DNA of 64,000 nt from Streptococcus sp. oral taxon 431 (GTDB lineage Bacteria; Bacillota; Bacilli; Lactobacillales; Streptococcaceae), in the NCBI RefSeq assembly GCF_023115445.1, contig NZ_JALDUI010000003.1, forward strand, positions 1-64,000. Direction: 5' to 3'. The notes beneath the pieces are model-generated. The model did not search any database. It saw only the letters and a program-made list of their open reading frames with translations, and was not told the DNA's origin. The position numbers and the translations under genes are program-made. Positions 17,611-26,021 of this stretch are shown piece after piece (the stretch's first letter is position 1; each line of letters starts with the position of its first letter).

Positions 17611-17862
17611 ATGGAACAAAAATATTACGCTGTTCTTATGCAAATCAATGTTGGAAAAAGTGTCTGGTTAGTCCAACAAAAAAATGGTCAATTAGCTTGG
17701 TCAGACGAAATCAGCGGTACAAGAGTTTTTAATAGTTTTGAGGAAGCTAGGGAAGCTGTTGAAAATCATTTTCTAGAGAATTTTAGATTTATTGGTTCAT
17801 ACAAAATTATAGAGTTCACTTATCAAGAATTGTTAGATTTTGAAATATTAACTGATGACTAA
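17611..17862 (+). CDS. Hypothetical 83-residue protein
   Basis: A small soluble acidic protein with its own possible -10 (TAGAAT at 17583-17588) and a modest ribosome site. Its 3' end overlaps the 3' end of the reversed gene by 15 bases. No family recognised. Confidence 0.5.
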   Translation: MEQKYYAVLMQINVGKSVWLVQQKNGQLAWSDEISGTRVFNSFEEAREAVENHFLENFRFIGSYKIIEFTYQELLDFEILTDD

Positions 17863-18807
17863 ATAGTCCAAAATATCTTCATAGCTTACGTCGGGATTAA
17901 TGTATTTCTTAGAACTATGCTTAACAAACTTTCCAAAGTAAAATAGTTTAAGAGGTTGTTTATCTTTTGATGCTTTTTCTAATATTTTCAGCTTTCCTTT
18001 AACTCCATGATGGCTAGCGAGGCTTTTGTTAATCGTTATAGTTGGATAATTAGAGTCTTGTTCAATTGTGCATAAACTATGGAATCTAACTAAAAAATAA
18101 CTTTTTTCAGGGTTCTCTTTGTTGTCAATAGACTTTACTGTTGCAGTATCATAATAGATATGAACATCTTCTAGGTTTATTCCTCTTTGGTTTGCTTCTT
18201 TTAGATTGACAAAGTATCTTTCGAGTTGGATTTCTCTTTTATATTTATCATAGAATGTATACTTCTCTCCAGACTGGTATTCTAAAAAATAATTGACTAA
18301 TTCTCTGAGTTGTTTCACATGGCTACGGAAAGTCCGCTTGTCCTCATCAGTACGAGAGGAATGAGAGCTCTGACGATGAATTTCATCTTTATTTGACTCA
18401 GAAGAAAAATTGGATTCGTCTTTCTGTCTAGGTTTAGTTATAGTAGCCAAGCTCCCTTTAACAAGGTCTAAGTCAATAATCAGTTTATTTTTCTCACGAT
18501 AAAAAGAGATATGATTTTCAGACGTTACTTCTTGTTCCCTTTGTTGATAATGTTCAATCATACGTTGACAATTATTAGGGTCATGTTTTTGATTTCTTGC
18601 CCCAGGAGTAAAATAGGGAGTTTTATTAAAGTCTGGATTATTGAAGTTAGCTAAGGTTAATTTGAAGGAGCATTTTTCTCCACATTGAAATTTTTTGGCA
18701 TCAGTTAAATGATTAGGAGTTCCGATTAGAGAACAGGAAAAATCAAAGGCTTCTTTTGGAGTTACGTGTTGTTTTAATTCTAAACTATAAGCAGATTGAA
18801 AAGACAT
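17848..18807 (-). CDS. Reversed cargo gene, unknown 319-residue protein with Cys/His cluster
   Basis: The only gene of the element on the minus strand. A good ribosome site (GTGAGG) precedes the ATG. The N-terminal third carries CGEKC (about residues 42-46), a PYFTPGARNQKHDPNNC segment (about 63-79) and spaced hydrophobics, consistent with a zinc-binding module; the middle is a charged linker rich in Ser/Lys/Glu; the C-terminal half looks mixed alpha/beta. Family not recognised. A reversed single gene between two colinear operons is typical of cargo such as defence or regulation genes, which is inference only. Confidence 0.6.
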   Translation of the reverse strand: MSFQSAYSLELKQHVTPKEAFDFSCSLIGTPNHLTDAKKFQCGEKCSFKLTLANFNNPDFNKTPYFTPGARNQKHDPNNCQRMIEHYQQREQEVTSENHISFYREKNKLIIDLDLVKGSLATITKPRQKDESNFSSESNKDEIHRQSSHSSRTDEDKRTFRSHVKQLRELVNYFLEYQSGEKYTFYDKYKREIQLERYFVNLKEANQRGINLEDVHIYYDTATVKSIDNKENPEKSYFLVRFHSLCTIEQDSNYPTITINKSLASHHGVKGKLKILEKASKDKQPLKLFYFGKFVKHSSKKYINPDVSYEDILDYLVIS

Positions 18808-18881
18808 AAATAATTACCTCACTAATAATTTTTATTTTATTTTATCATTATTTCACATAGAATAGAAAGGATAAATCTATC
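18808..18881 (+). promoter_or_regulatory. Divergent promoter interval, box-less relative of the element promoters
   Basis: The sequence ATTATTTCACATAGAATAGAAAGGATAAA (seen as ATTAT, then CATAGAATAGAA at 18848-18868) nearly repeats the -10 region of the regulon promoter at 25705-25730, but no TGTCCC lies 33 bases upstream of TAGAAT (18858-18863). The reversed gene's start occupies that neighbourhood. Confidence 0.4.
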
Positions 18882-19883
18882 ATGATAGAGACAGCAAAAC
18901 GATGGATTGAAAAGATAAAATCTAGCCCAATTTTGAAACCATTTATTAAGATTAAAGTTTGGTTTCAAGAGAATATTATTAAGAGAAAACTAGTTATTTT
19001 CTCAATGTTGTTTGTGACCTGGTTGACCCTTTTGATGGGAGCAATTTTCTCGCCACAAAGACAAACTTATACTTCAGAACAACTCAAAACAAAGCAGATT
19101 TTTGCGAATGGCAGTGGTGAGATGAAACTGGTCAGCCAGGAATATTCACCAGATACTGGAATTATTGTTTTACAATTTGAGACGAAAGATGCTACGACTT
19201 CGATAGATCGGGGCATCGATGCCAAACGATTGAAATGGAAACTTTATGCGCAACATAAAGATTCAAAAATAGAAATGGATGTTGTCCCAATCATTGATAA
19301 TAAAGTATCAGTTATTATTAAAGGAGTTCCGAAAAATTTTGGTGCATTTGCGATCGATGTGACAAATCAGACAGTCGCTTCTAGTTCAATTGATGTGAAT
19401 ATTTCATCGCCATCCAGTGATTCTAAAAAGGTTTCTCAGAAGAAATCTGAAGAAGATGACACTGTACAATTTTTTGTAACTCCTCAAAATACTCAGCTTG
19501 AAATTAAAGCTATTGAGGTTGTCTCCAGAGAAGAATTTACTCTTCAGGAAATAGAAAAAGAGATCAATTTCCAGAATGAACAGTCTCAAAAATTGACAAC
19601 CTCAATTGCTCAATTAAAGGAATCAATTGAAGATGATAATTCACGAAAAGCGAGTCTTCAAGCGGAAGCAAAATATCTAACAGGTGATGATCTCGAAGCC
19701 AATCAAAAGAATATTGCTACGCTGGATACAAATATCGAAACGAAGAACAGAACTATTGAAACAGCTTATAAAAACATTGAGAAGTTAAAGGCTAAATTAG
19801 AGTCTTTGGATAAGAAAAAACAGGCAGTCAAAGATGGAACATTTGAATTTTCAAATCCTATTGAAACTGTAGAAATGAATTAA
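18882..19883 (+). CDS. Membrane-anchored protein with C-terminal coiled coil
   Basis: A 333-residue protein: amphipathic/basic N-terminus, one membrane helix (about residues 37-57), an extracytoplasmic beta-rich part (about 75-190, with GIIVLQFETKD), a short linker and a long coiled coil (about 215-315). No lipobox or sortase motif. Stands alone between the reversed gene and a terminator. Probable cell-surface or channel-associated component; family not recognised. Confidence 0.65.
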   Translation: MIETAKRWIEKIKSSPILKPFIKIKVWFQENIIKRKLVIFSMLFVTWLTLLMGAIFSPQRQTYTSEQLKTKQIFANGSGEMKLVSQEYSPDTGIIVLQFETKDATTSIDRGIDAKRLKWKLYAQHKDSKIEMDVVPIIDNKVSVIIKGVPKNFGAFAIDVTNQTVASSSIDVNISSPSSDSKKVSQKKSEEDDTVQFFVTPQNTQLEIKAIEVVSREEFTLQEIEKEINFQNEQSQKLTTSIAQLKESIEDDNSRKASLQAEAKYLTGDDLEANQKNIATLDTNIETKNRTIETAYKNIEKLKAKLESLDKKKQAVKDGTFEFSNPIETVEMN

Positions 19884-19951
19884 AAAAGTGAAACAAAGAG
19901 CGCATTTTCGATGATGAGCGAGTTTGTGTTTACCAACAAATAGCAGTCAAA

Positions 19952-19990
19952 AATCTCCTTAATTTTTGAATTAAGGGGATTTATTTTTTA
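19952..19990 (+). terminator. Rho-independent terminator
   Basis: AATCTCCTTAA pairs with TTAAGGGGATT (19952-19982) followed by TATTTTTTA. Confidence 0.8.
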
Positions 19991-19994
19991 TGAT

Positions 19995-20033
19995 TGTCCC
20001 TTTAAAAAATAATTTGAGATTTTCGGTTACAAT
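19995..20033 (+). promoter_or_regulatory. Regulon promoter 1: TGTCCCTTTA box with -10 TACAAT
   Basis: TGTCCC at 19995-20000 and TACAAT at 20028-20033, 27 bases between. No -35 hexamer is visible at the standard place. Drives the 95-residue protein gene and possibly the mobilisation region. Confidence 0.8.
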
Positions 20034-20064
20034 TGGATTAATTAAATAAAAAGGAGAAGTAATC

Positions 20065-20352
20065 ATGGCTAAAAATGATTTAACAAAAATTGATAATCAA
20101 CTAGAAGAGGCAAAGAAAAAAGTTGCCCTTTTGGAAAAGGAACGTAAAGAAGCAGAAGAGAATCTTCAAAAACAAATTGGTAAAATCTATGTTCAAATTC
20201 AATTGAAGAAAAATAAAAATCAGTCGTATGAATCGATTTTTGAAGAGTTAAAAATGGAACTAGGTCTCATCAAAGAAGAGGAAAAAGAACAACGTTTAGC
20301 AGCGAAGAAAAATCGTGAAGAAGGCTCTCTTCCAGCTGAAAATCAGTCTTAA
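20065..20352 (+). CDS. Small coiled-coil protein at the head of the transfer region
   Basis: A 95-residue, very highly charged protein (about residues 6-40 a coiled coil; ends with a Lys/Glu-rich helix). It has a textbook ribosome site and its own regulon promoter. It lies directly before the probable oriT. No family recognised; could be a relaxosome accessory protein. Confidence 0.6.
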   Translation: MAKNDLTKIDNQLEEAKKKVALLEKERKEAEENLQKQIGKIYVQIQLKKNKNQSYESIFEELKMELGLIKEEEKEQRLAAKKNREEGSLPAENQS

Positions 20353-20379
20353 TTTTTGAGTTTTGAACTTCTAAATAAA

Positions 20380-20760
20380 GTCAAAAATGGTGTATGTAAA
20401 AGTATGTAAAGAATAAAAACAGTGTAAGTATAACACCTATAAAGTGTGTAAAGGTAAGTATAGCTTGTGTGTGTAAGTAGGTGAAACCGAGAAAATTGAT
20501 ATCATTGGAAACGTTGATACTATCAACATATCACGGAACGTGATATCAGTTTCCCTTATGCTCTTTTCTACCACAACACACCTAAAAAGGACCTTAGTCC
20601 CTCTGTGTGTGTTAGTGTGTTGAAAAACCGCAAAAATAGAACCGTATCGGTTCGTGATGTTGCGAGGTTGAAGTTTTCTTTTTTGCTTCTTTTTGCTTTT
20701 GCTTCGACAAAAGAAAAAAGAAGTCCTGCTTTTGGGACAATAAATAATAAGATGGAGGAT
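20380..20760 (+). other. Probable origin of transfer (oriT)
   Basis: A non-coding stretch of about 400 bases directly before the mobilisation operon. It holds GTGTAAGTA-type direct repeats (about 20390-20490), two adjoining perfect inverted repeats GTTGATA/TATCAAC (20513-20527) and ATATCACG/CGTGATAT (20528-20546), a third GAACC/GGTTC (20639-20653), and a polypyrimidine/polypurine inverted repeat (about 20675-20725). Position next to two RHH proteins and a relaxase, with tandem inverted repeats and iteron-like repeats, is how MOBP origins look. The nick site is not identified. Confidence 0.65.
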
Positions 20761-20764
20761 ACAG

Positions 20765-21082
20765 ATGGACATTCTCATTAGAGGATTAACACAGGAAGAG
20801 GTTAGCTATCTAAAAGCTCTAGCTAAGAAAAATAAAGCCAAGTCATTTAATGATTTTCTGCTCTCAATCTGTCGTGAAAAAATTGAGTATGGAAAATTTA
20901 ATCGTGCTCAAGATTTGTATGTGGCTCATTTAGAAAATATGAAATTAGCTTCTGACCATGTTCTGAAACAAATGAAAAAACAGACAAGGATACTATCTGA
21001 ATTTGAAGAAAAAATGGATCGTTATGGCAATCATATTTCACGTTGGTTAGAGTATGAAGGGGAGGTGGAAAGTGATGACTAA
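20765..21082 (+). CDS. Ribbon-helix-helix-like mobilisation accessory protein
   Basis: A 105-residue protein. The start, MDILIRGLTQEEVSYLKALAKK, has the beta strand plus helix order of RHH DNA-binding proteins, and FNDFLLSICREKIE forms the second helix. A C-terminal helical part should dimerise. Placed first after oriT, it is probably a relaxosome protein that binds the inverted repeats. The stop overlaps the next start by 8 bases. Confidence 0.65.
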   Translation: MDILIRGLTQEEVSYLKALAKKNKAKSFNDFLLSICREKIEYGKFNRAQDLYVAHLENMKLASDHVLKQMKKQTRILSEFEEKMDRYGNHISRWLEYEGEVESDD

Positions 21083-21422
21083 AAATTTTTTAATTAGAAA
21101 TGTTCCTGATGATATGTTTGAACAACTTCAGGCTATTTCAAAAAAATATAACTATTCAAGTTTCAATGAGTTTATGTTATCGCAAATTCAAAATATCGTA
21201 ATGAATGACGGATTGAATTTGTACAATAATCAATTTGCAGAAACATTATCTGATATCAAACAACAACAAAGTCAGATTTTAGAATTGATGTTGAAGAATG
21301 AAATTTCTCTTTCAGCTTTAAATGTTAAACAAGATATTGTAAACGAACTAACCACAAATTGGTTACATTTTATGGATGATGTATCAGCACTTGAAGCTGA
21401 ACGACGGTCAGGTGGTGTTTGA
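21075..21422 (+). CDS. Second ribbon-helix-helix-like mobilisation protein
   Basis: A 115-residue protein starting MTKNFLIRNVPDDMFEQLQ; start at 21075 chosen because GGAGGTGG precedes it. RHH pattern: strand FLIRNV, helix DDMFEQLQAISKK, then SSFNEFMLSQI. Similar in plan to the preceding protein, so the two may have arisen by duplication or form a hetero-oligomer at oriT. Confidence 0.65.
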   Translation: MTKNFLIRNVPDDMFEQLQAISKKYNYSSFNEFMLSQIQNIVMNDGLNLYNNQFAETLSDIKQQQSQILELMLKNEISLSALNVKQDIVNELTTNWLHFMDDVSALEAERRSGGV

Positions 21423-21424
21423 AA

Positions 21425-22213
21425 ATGAAGAAGAATAAATCACTGTTCATCATTCTCATTTTTCTTGCGATCTTTATCGTACAACCTAACAATTTTAATG
21501 CTATCAAATCTGGCTTGACACAAAATGATATCCCAAATCAATTGAACATAGCCGATTCAGCTGAAGAAAAAAATTCCAACTCAAATTTGAATCCTACTCT
21601 GAAAAATGATGATTTGAAATCGAAGGAGTATGATGAAAAAAATCAAGTGATTGTCGTCAATGAAAAATCACAATTTACAAAAGACGAATTGAGTTTAGAA
21701 AATGGCAGCTGGGAAAAATATTCTGATCTAGATTTTTTAAACCGTGTAGGAATTGCTGAAGCGATGTTGGGAAAAGAATTGATGCCAACAGAAGACAGAG
21801 AATCTATTTCATCTGTCACACCGACAGGGTGGAAAAATAAAAAAATAATTTTCAACGGGAAAGAAGATTATTTATATAATCGTTCTCACTTAATCGGTTT
21901 TCAATTAAGTGGAGAAAATGCGAATGCTAAAAATTTATTTACAGGTACACGTGCTTTAAATGCAAATTTTGAAGATGAACAATCATCAATGGTCTACTAT
22001 GAAAATAAAATTGCTAACTACATAAAAAATACGAACCACCATGTTCGATATCGAGTAACTCCCATCTTTAGAAATGTGGAATTAGTTGCTAGAGGAGTTC
22101 GTATTGAGGCACAGAGTATTGAAGATGATGAGATCTCATTTGATGTATATATCTTTAATATTCAACCAGGATATAAAATCAATTATTTGACAGGATCATC
22201 TCAGAAAATTTGA
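21425..22213 (+). CDS. Exported EndA-like DNA/RNA non-specific endonuclease
   Basis: A 262-residue protein with an N-terminal signal/anchor helix (about residues 5-24), a linker, and a beta-beta-alpha-metal nuclease domain. The active-site motif reads NRSHLIGFQL (His155), in place of the DRGH of most family members, followed by NAKNLFTGTRALN, the usual Asn/metal segment. Streptococcal EndA homologues degrade DNA outside the membrane. In the middle of a mobilisation operon it may help DNA entry, shape surface DNA, or act against competitors; not established. Confidence 0.75.
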   Translation: MKKNKSLFIILIFLAIFIVQPNNFNAIKSGLTQNDIPNQLNIADSAEEKNSNSNLNPTLKNDDLKSKEYDEKNQVIVVNEKSQFTKDELSLENGSWEKYSDLDFLNRVGIAEAMLGKELMPTEDRESISSVTPTGWKNKKIIFNGKEDYLYNRSHLIGFQLSGENANAKNLFTGTRALNANFEDEQSSMVYYENKIANYIKNTNHHVRYRVTPIFRNVELVARGVRIEAQSIEDDEISFDVYIFNIQPGYKINYLTGSSQKI

Positions 22214-22223
22214 GGAGGGAAAA

Positions 22224-22673
22224 ATGAATCCAAGACTTAGCTTATATTTTAGCGAAGAAACACATGAAAAATTTAAGGAAATAAAATCCTACTTGAAAGA
22301 ATCGTCTGCTTTGCAGAAACAGTATCGAAATAATTCAGCAACGCTTGTCACTTTGATTGAAGTTTTTTATAAACTCTTTATTGAATTAGGAGAAGGAAAA
22401 AATTTTTATGAGCGACTGACTCAGCTGGAAAAAAATTTTGGAGGTAGCTTTGATTCTGGAAATGACAACAAGGCAATTCATCGTCAACTTGATCAAATTC
22501 TCTATTTAACACTAACCAATTTTCATGCTATTACGAAAGATGATTTTGATGTTCAAGAATTGGAATCTATTCATTCACGATTGGATCCTACACAGCATGA
22601 ATTAATGGCAAGAATCAACGATGTCATTCAAGAAGATATTGCACGTGGTCAAACAATCAAACATTCTCATTGA
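22224..22673 (+). CDS. Hypothetical 149-residue protein of the mobilisation operon
   Basis: Starts MNPRLSLYFSEETHEKF, another possible RHH strand-helix start, then helical. Ribosome site GAGGAGGG. Ten bases before the nuclease gene. Probably a relaxosome accessory protein by context; family not recognised. Confidence 0.55.
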   Translation: MNPRLSLYFSEETHEKFKEIKSYLKESSALQKQYRNNSATLVTLIEVFYKLFIELGEGKNFYERLTQLEKNFGGSFDSGNDNKAIHRQLDQILYLTLTNFHAITKDDFDVQELESIHSRLDPTQHELMARINDVIQEDIARGQTIKHSH

Positions 22674-22683
22674 GGTACAGTAA

Positions 22684-23244
22684 ATGGTAGATGTTGTTGA
22701 GATCTATTTAGAAACAGGAGATTTTCATGAAGCGGTGAGACAGTCAGGGTTGCCTACTCATATAGCTCATTTGAAATTGATTAAGAGTGGCTGTCTGAAA
22801 ATTCAAGATAAAATTCAGTATGGTTCCAGGACGGCTAAACTCGGGGGGATGGCCGAGGAGCTTTTTCAAAAGTATGTTCCAGATGCAACGGATGCGAATA
22901 AGTATTTCAAGAAAAATAATCCAGTATATGATTTTTGGCTAGATGGTCTAACGATTGATGTAAAATATAGCTCATTGTATAAAAGGAAAAATGGGAACTC
23001 CCATCACTGGCAATTGAGGACAAAAGGAAATCAAGATTTTATTGTCGCCTTTTTAGAACGAGAAAGTGGTTCGGAGTTAGAAAAACCAAATATCTTATTG
23101 ATTCCCATGCAATTCGTTGAAGAGCAAAAAGAATTACATATTTCTCAATCAGGACGGTGGATCAATGATTTTCAAGTTGAACCTGAAGAATTACAACCCT
23201 TATTAAAAGACTATGCTCTTTTAAGGGAAAATGGATTATTTTAA
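22684..23244 (+). CDS. HTH plus PD-(D/E)XK nuclease-like protein
   Basis: A 186-residue protein. Residues about 8-35 form a helix-turn-helix (DFHEAVRQSGLPTHIAHLKL). Then a nuclease-like core: GGMAEELFQKY (helix with Glu), YDFWLD (Asp83, Asp87), TIDVKYS (Asp92-Lys94, the D-x-K pair), and a later strand DFIVAFL. This order fits PD-(D/E)XK enzymes such as resolvases and restriction endonucleases. It lies immediately before the relaxase gene. Could resolve or trim transfer intermediates; no experimental anchor known to me. Confidence 0.65.
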   Translation: MVDVVEIYLETGDFHEAVRQSGLPTHIAHLKLIKSGCLKIQDKIQYGSRTAKLGGMAEELFQKYVPDATDANKYFKKNNPVYDFWLDGLTIDVKYSSLYKRKNGNSHHWQLRTKGNQDFIVAFLERESGSELEKPNILLIPMQFVEEQKELHISQSGRWINDFQVEPEELQPLLKDYALLRENGLF

Positions 23245-23262
23245 TTCAAAGAGAGGAAAATA

Positions 23263-25632
23263 ATGAACGTATCTTCTAGTCCAAGTATTACCTTCATGCT
23301 GCAATACACTGAAGCAAATAGTGGCTTTGTAGACTACACAAATAGAGACGAAGCTGTTGAGGTTGACAATGAATTAAATTTAGAAACACACAGACAAAAT
23401 ATCGAGTCTCTAACTGAAGATGAAATCCAAAAAATTCAAGCTGAAGTTCCAGAAACGAAACTAAATTTTCAGGAATACATTGATTATATGAATCGTTCTT
23501 ATGCTACTGAAAATCAAAATGAAGAAATGACAGCGATTTTTACAAAAGAAGCCAATTACTTGCAGCGTAGCAAAGTAACTGAATTGAAAAGTAAGTTAGA
23601 ACAGGCTTATCAAAATGGCTCTCTTTTATGGCAGGGTGTTATCTCTTTTGATAATGATTTTTTGGCCAAAGAGGGATTATATGATCTGGAAACTGGGAAA
23701 GTTGATCAGCAAGCTATCAAGTCGGTCATACGTGAAGCATTGCCGAGGTTGATTGAAAAAGAAGGCTTATCTGATTCATCATTTTGGTGGGCTAACATTC
23801 ACTTGAATACGGATAATATTCATGTGCATTTTGGTTTATCTGAAGTTGAATCTGCAAGAGAAAAAATTTTCTATCGACCTCGTGGACGAATGGAATTTAG
23901 AGGGAACTTTTCCCAAAAAACCATTGAGCGTTTTAAAAGCGATGTTTTTCATGGGCTGTTGAATGAACAGACTAGAGGAATGATTGTTCGACGAGAACAA
24001 ATCTTGGCCAATATCAGAAGTGAGTTGATCAATTCTGTATTTAGAGATCAGACGGTGCGTTCTTCAGCTGAAAAAAATTTTTTGGAGCAGGCTTACAACC
24101 ATTTACCAATGGATAAAAAATGGCGCTATGGCTCAAATGCAAGAGATTTTGCAGTCAGTAAATTCTTCCTTGATCGCTATCTGGATTCCTATTTAGAAAA
24201 TGATGGGAAAGAGCTCTATCAAGAATTTCTGAAAGAAACGAAGGACTTCCTAGAAACCTATAGAGGAGTTTATTCGGCTGGAAAAAAATCAACCTACGAG
24301 AAGATTCGAAAACTTGATGGTCGTGTTGAGAAAACACAACAGGAGGCTGCAGGCTATCATCTGCAGCAATTAATAGCGAATCGAGAGAAGGAGTTGAGAG
24401 AACGATTAGCAAATAAGATCTTGCACCTATTTCGTGAGAATGCTCCTGAAATAGCTGATGTTCGGCTGAAAAAAAATTTGGCCAATTTCTCAGTAAAGAA
24501 TCAACAAATGATTTTAGAACAGGATCCCAATGCAAGTGTCATCAAAACACTAGATGCTTGGAAAAAACTGGGTTATGATTTGAAAGATGGGGCAAAACCT
24601 CTTGAAATCACAAAACCAGTCTATGCTGCTTATGATAAACACGGAACAGGTTTGGGACGTCCTGAATATGTTACGGAATTAGTTTATGATGTGAGTCAGA
24701 TGAAAGAAGACTTGCTGGAGAAGCAACTTAGTTTACGAGACTTGTCGCTATTTTCTTCAGCTGATTTGAAAGAACTTGTAGAAGCAGCTAAAAAGAAAAG
24801 TGATCGATCATTAAAAGAGCGCCAGGAGCTAGGAACATTTCGCTATGCTTTAAAATTGAGTTTATTGGAAGAAAAGCAGAGTAGTCTATTAGTACGTAAA
24901 ACTCTTTTTGATCAAATTCAACCACTTGAAACCGATAAGCCATTTGTTGAATTGAAAAAGAAAGAAATTCAACAAAGACTGAAGCTGACTGAATTGCAAC
25001 TGACTCCAAATTATAAACTAGGTGAAGCAGACCAATCTCTAAAACAATCTCTTGCCAACCAGTTTGAAGATAGTGTTTCATTTTCAGTAGAAAAGGCTGA
25101 TTCATTAACAATTCAAGCACCTATTAAACGTCTGAAGGGAGAATTAGCAGCAGTTCAACCTCTTCAAGATGAAGGAGTGCTAACTATTCTAAAGGGCTAT
25201 CCTATTACGAAAGATGGCTATATAGAAGAGTTACAAACCCATATCTCAATTTTTCAGCTGAAACATCAGATTTACAGTCGAAACAAGGAAATTTCACAAA
25301 CGACTGATCAAGCGACTATTCAAAAATTAAAACAGGCGAATGCGAAAGGATTTTCTGAGCTCAAATCACTCTATCAAAAATTATTGCCGGAGGAGGAAAG
25401 TAATCAGAAAAGTCAGCTAGCTCAAGCTGTTTCACATAAAATGCAAGAAAGGAAGAACCTGCAAAGAAAAAACGTCCAACAATCCCAAGGTAAAGCAATC
25501 ATCAATACAGATTTTATGAGAAATTTGACAAACTCTCTTCAAAGGGCTCAACGTGCAAATAAAAAAGCCCTCATGGAACGTGAGAGAAGTGATGAGAGAC
25601 AAGACCTGGAGGAGAAGGGACACAGTATATAA
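23263..25632 (+). CDS. MOBP-type relaxase
   Basis: A 789-residue protein. The N-terminal third has the family start (FMLQYTEANSGFVDYTNRDEA) and the metal-binding three-histidine motif INIHLNTDNIHVHF-type: His180, His187 and His189. It resembles the MobP2/MobP3 group of Firmicutes. The long C-terminal two-thirds is helical and highly charged, with a basic tail. It should nick oriT, stay on the 5' end and be carried to the recipient with the strand. The catalytic Tyr is probably one of the N-terminal tyrosines (near residue 14, 25 or 68); I cannot say which. Confidence 0.85.
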   Translation: MNVSSSPSITFMLQYTEANSGFVDYTNRDEAVEVDNELNLETHRQNIESLTEDEIQKIQAEVPETKLNFQEYIDYMNRSYATENQNEEMTAIFTKEANYLQRSKVTELKSKLEQAYQNGSLLWQGVISFDNDFLAKEGLYDLETGKVDQQAIKSVIREALPRLIEKEGLSDSSFWWANIHLNTDNIHVHFGLSEVESAREKIFYRPRGRMEFRGNFSQKTIERFKSDVFHGLLNEQTRGMIVRREQILANIRSELINSVFRDQTVRSSAEKNFLEQAYNHLPMDKKWRYGSNARDFAVSKFFLDRYLDSYLENDGKELYQEFLKETKDFLETYRGVYSAGKKSTYEKIRKLDGRVEKTQQEAAGYHLQQLIANREKELRERLANKILHLFRENAPEIADVRLKKNLANFSVKNQQMILEQDPNASVIKTLDAWKKLGYDLKDGAKPLEITKPVYAAYDKHGTGLGRPEYVTELVYDVSQMKEDLLEKQLSLRDLSLFSSADLKELVEAAKKKSDRSLKERQELGTFRYALKLSLLEEKQSSLLVRKTLFDQIQPLETDKPFVELKKKEIQQRLKLTELQLTPNYKLGEADQSLKQSLANQFEDSVSFSVEKADSLTIQAPIKRLKGELAAVQPLQDEGVLTILKGYPITKDGYIEELQTHISIFQLKHQIYSRNKEISQTTDQATIQKLKQANAKGFSELKSLYQKLLPEEESNQKSQLAQAVSHKMQERKNLQRKNVQQSQGKAIINTDFMRNLTNSLQRAQRANKKALMERERSDERQDLEEKGHSI

Positions 25633-25633
25633 G

Positions 25634-25661
25634 AGTCATTGTAAAAGCAATGACTTTTTTT
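25634..25661 (+). terminator. Terminator of the mobilisation operon
   Basis: AGTCATTG / CAATGACT stem (25634-25641, 25648-25655) followed by a T-run. Confidence 0.85.
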
Positions 25662-25680
25662 GTTGAAAATGGAAATCTAT

Positions 25681-25719
25681 TGTCCCTTTAACTGTGATTT
25701 CTCGATTATTACATAGAAT
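25681..25719 (+). promoter_or_regulatory. Regulon promoter 2: TGTCCCTTTA box with -10 TAGAAT
   Basis: TGTCCC at 25681-25686 and TAGAAT at 25714-25719, 27 bases between; ATTAT at 25705-25709. Serves the 86-residue protein and the 1664-residue protein. Confidence 0.82.
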
Positions 25720-25749
25720 AGAAGGATAAAAAGGGAAAGGAGAAGAAAA

Positions 25750-26010
25750 ATGAAGCTATTATTTCCAGATGTTGCAGTTGAAGACTTTGACTTTTCAGCT
25801 GAATGGTTAATTACGGCAATGAATGCCGATAATAAGCAAGTGCATTTTGAAGGTCAAGGAAGAAATTCTGATTTAGAAATGGTTCTAGATTTTAAGGAAA
25901 ATTCTGAGCTATTTGAATCTTTTTCAGTAGGGGAATTGGTTCACTTAGATCCAGAATCATTTCTACAAGCAGAGAATGAGCCGTACAAACCACAGTATGA
26001 AGGATTTTAA
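25750..26010 (+). CDS. Hypothetical acidic 86-residue protein
   Basis: Strong ribosome site AAAGGAG. Acidic, with alternating strands and ending YKPQYEGF. Eleven bases before the polyvalent protein gene. Could be a small partner or DNA mimic (net negative), which is inference only. Confidence 0.55.
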   Translation: MKLLFPDVAVEDFDFSAEWLITAMNADNKQVHFEGQGRNSDLEMVLDFKENSELFESFSVGELVHLDPESFLQAENEPYKPQYEGF

Positions 26011-26021
26011 GGAGATTTTAT

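Noticed and set aside
20437..20778. A 113-residue minus-strand ORF across the probable oriT
   Set aside because: Its composition reflects repeats and homopolymer runs, and it has no family resemblance; the region is better explained as oriT.
25612..25622. Minus-strand TGTCCCTTCT as a reverse regulon box
   Set aside because: It is within the relaxase end, with no minus-strand gene behind it.
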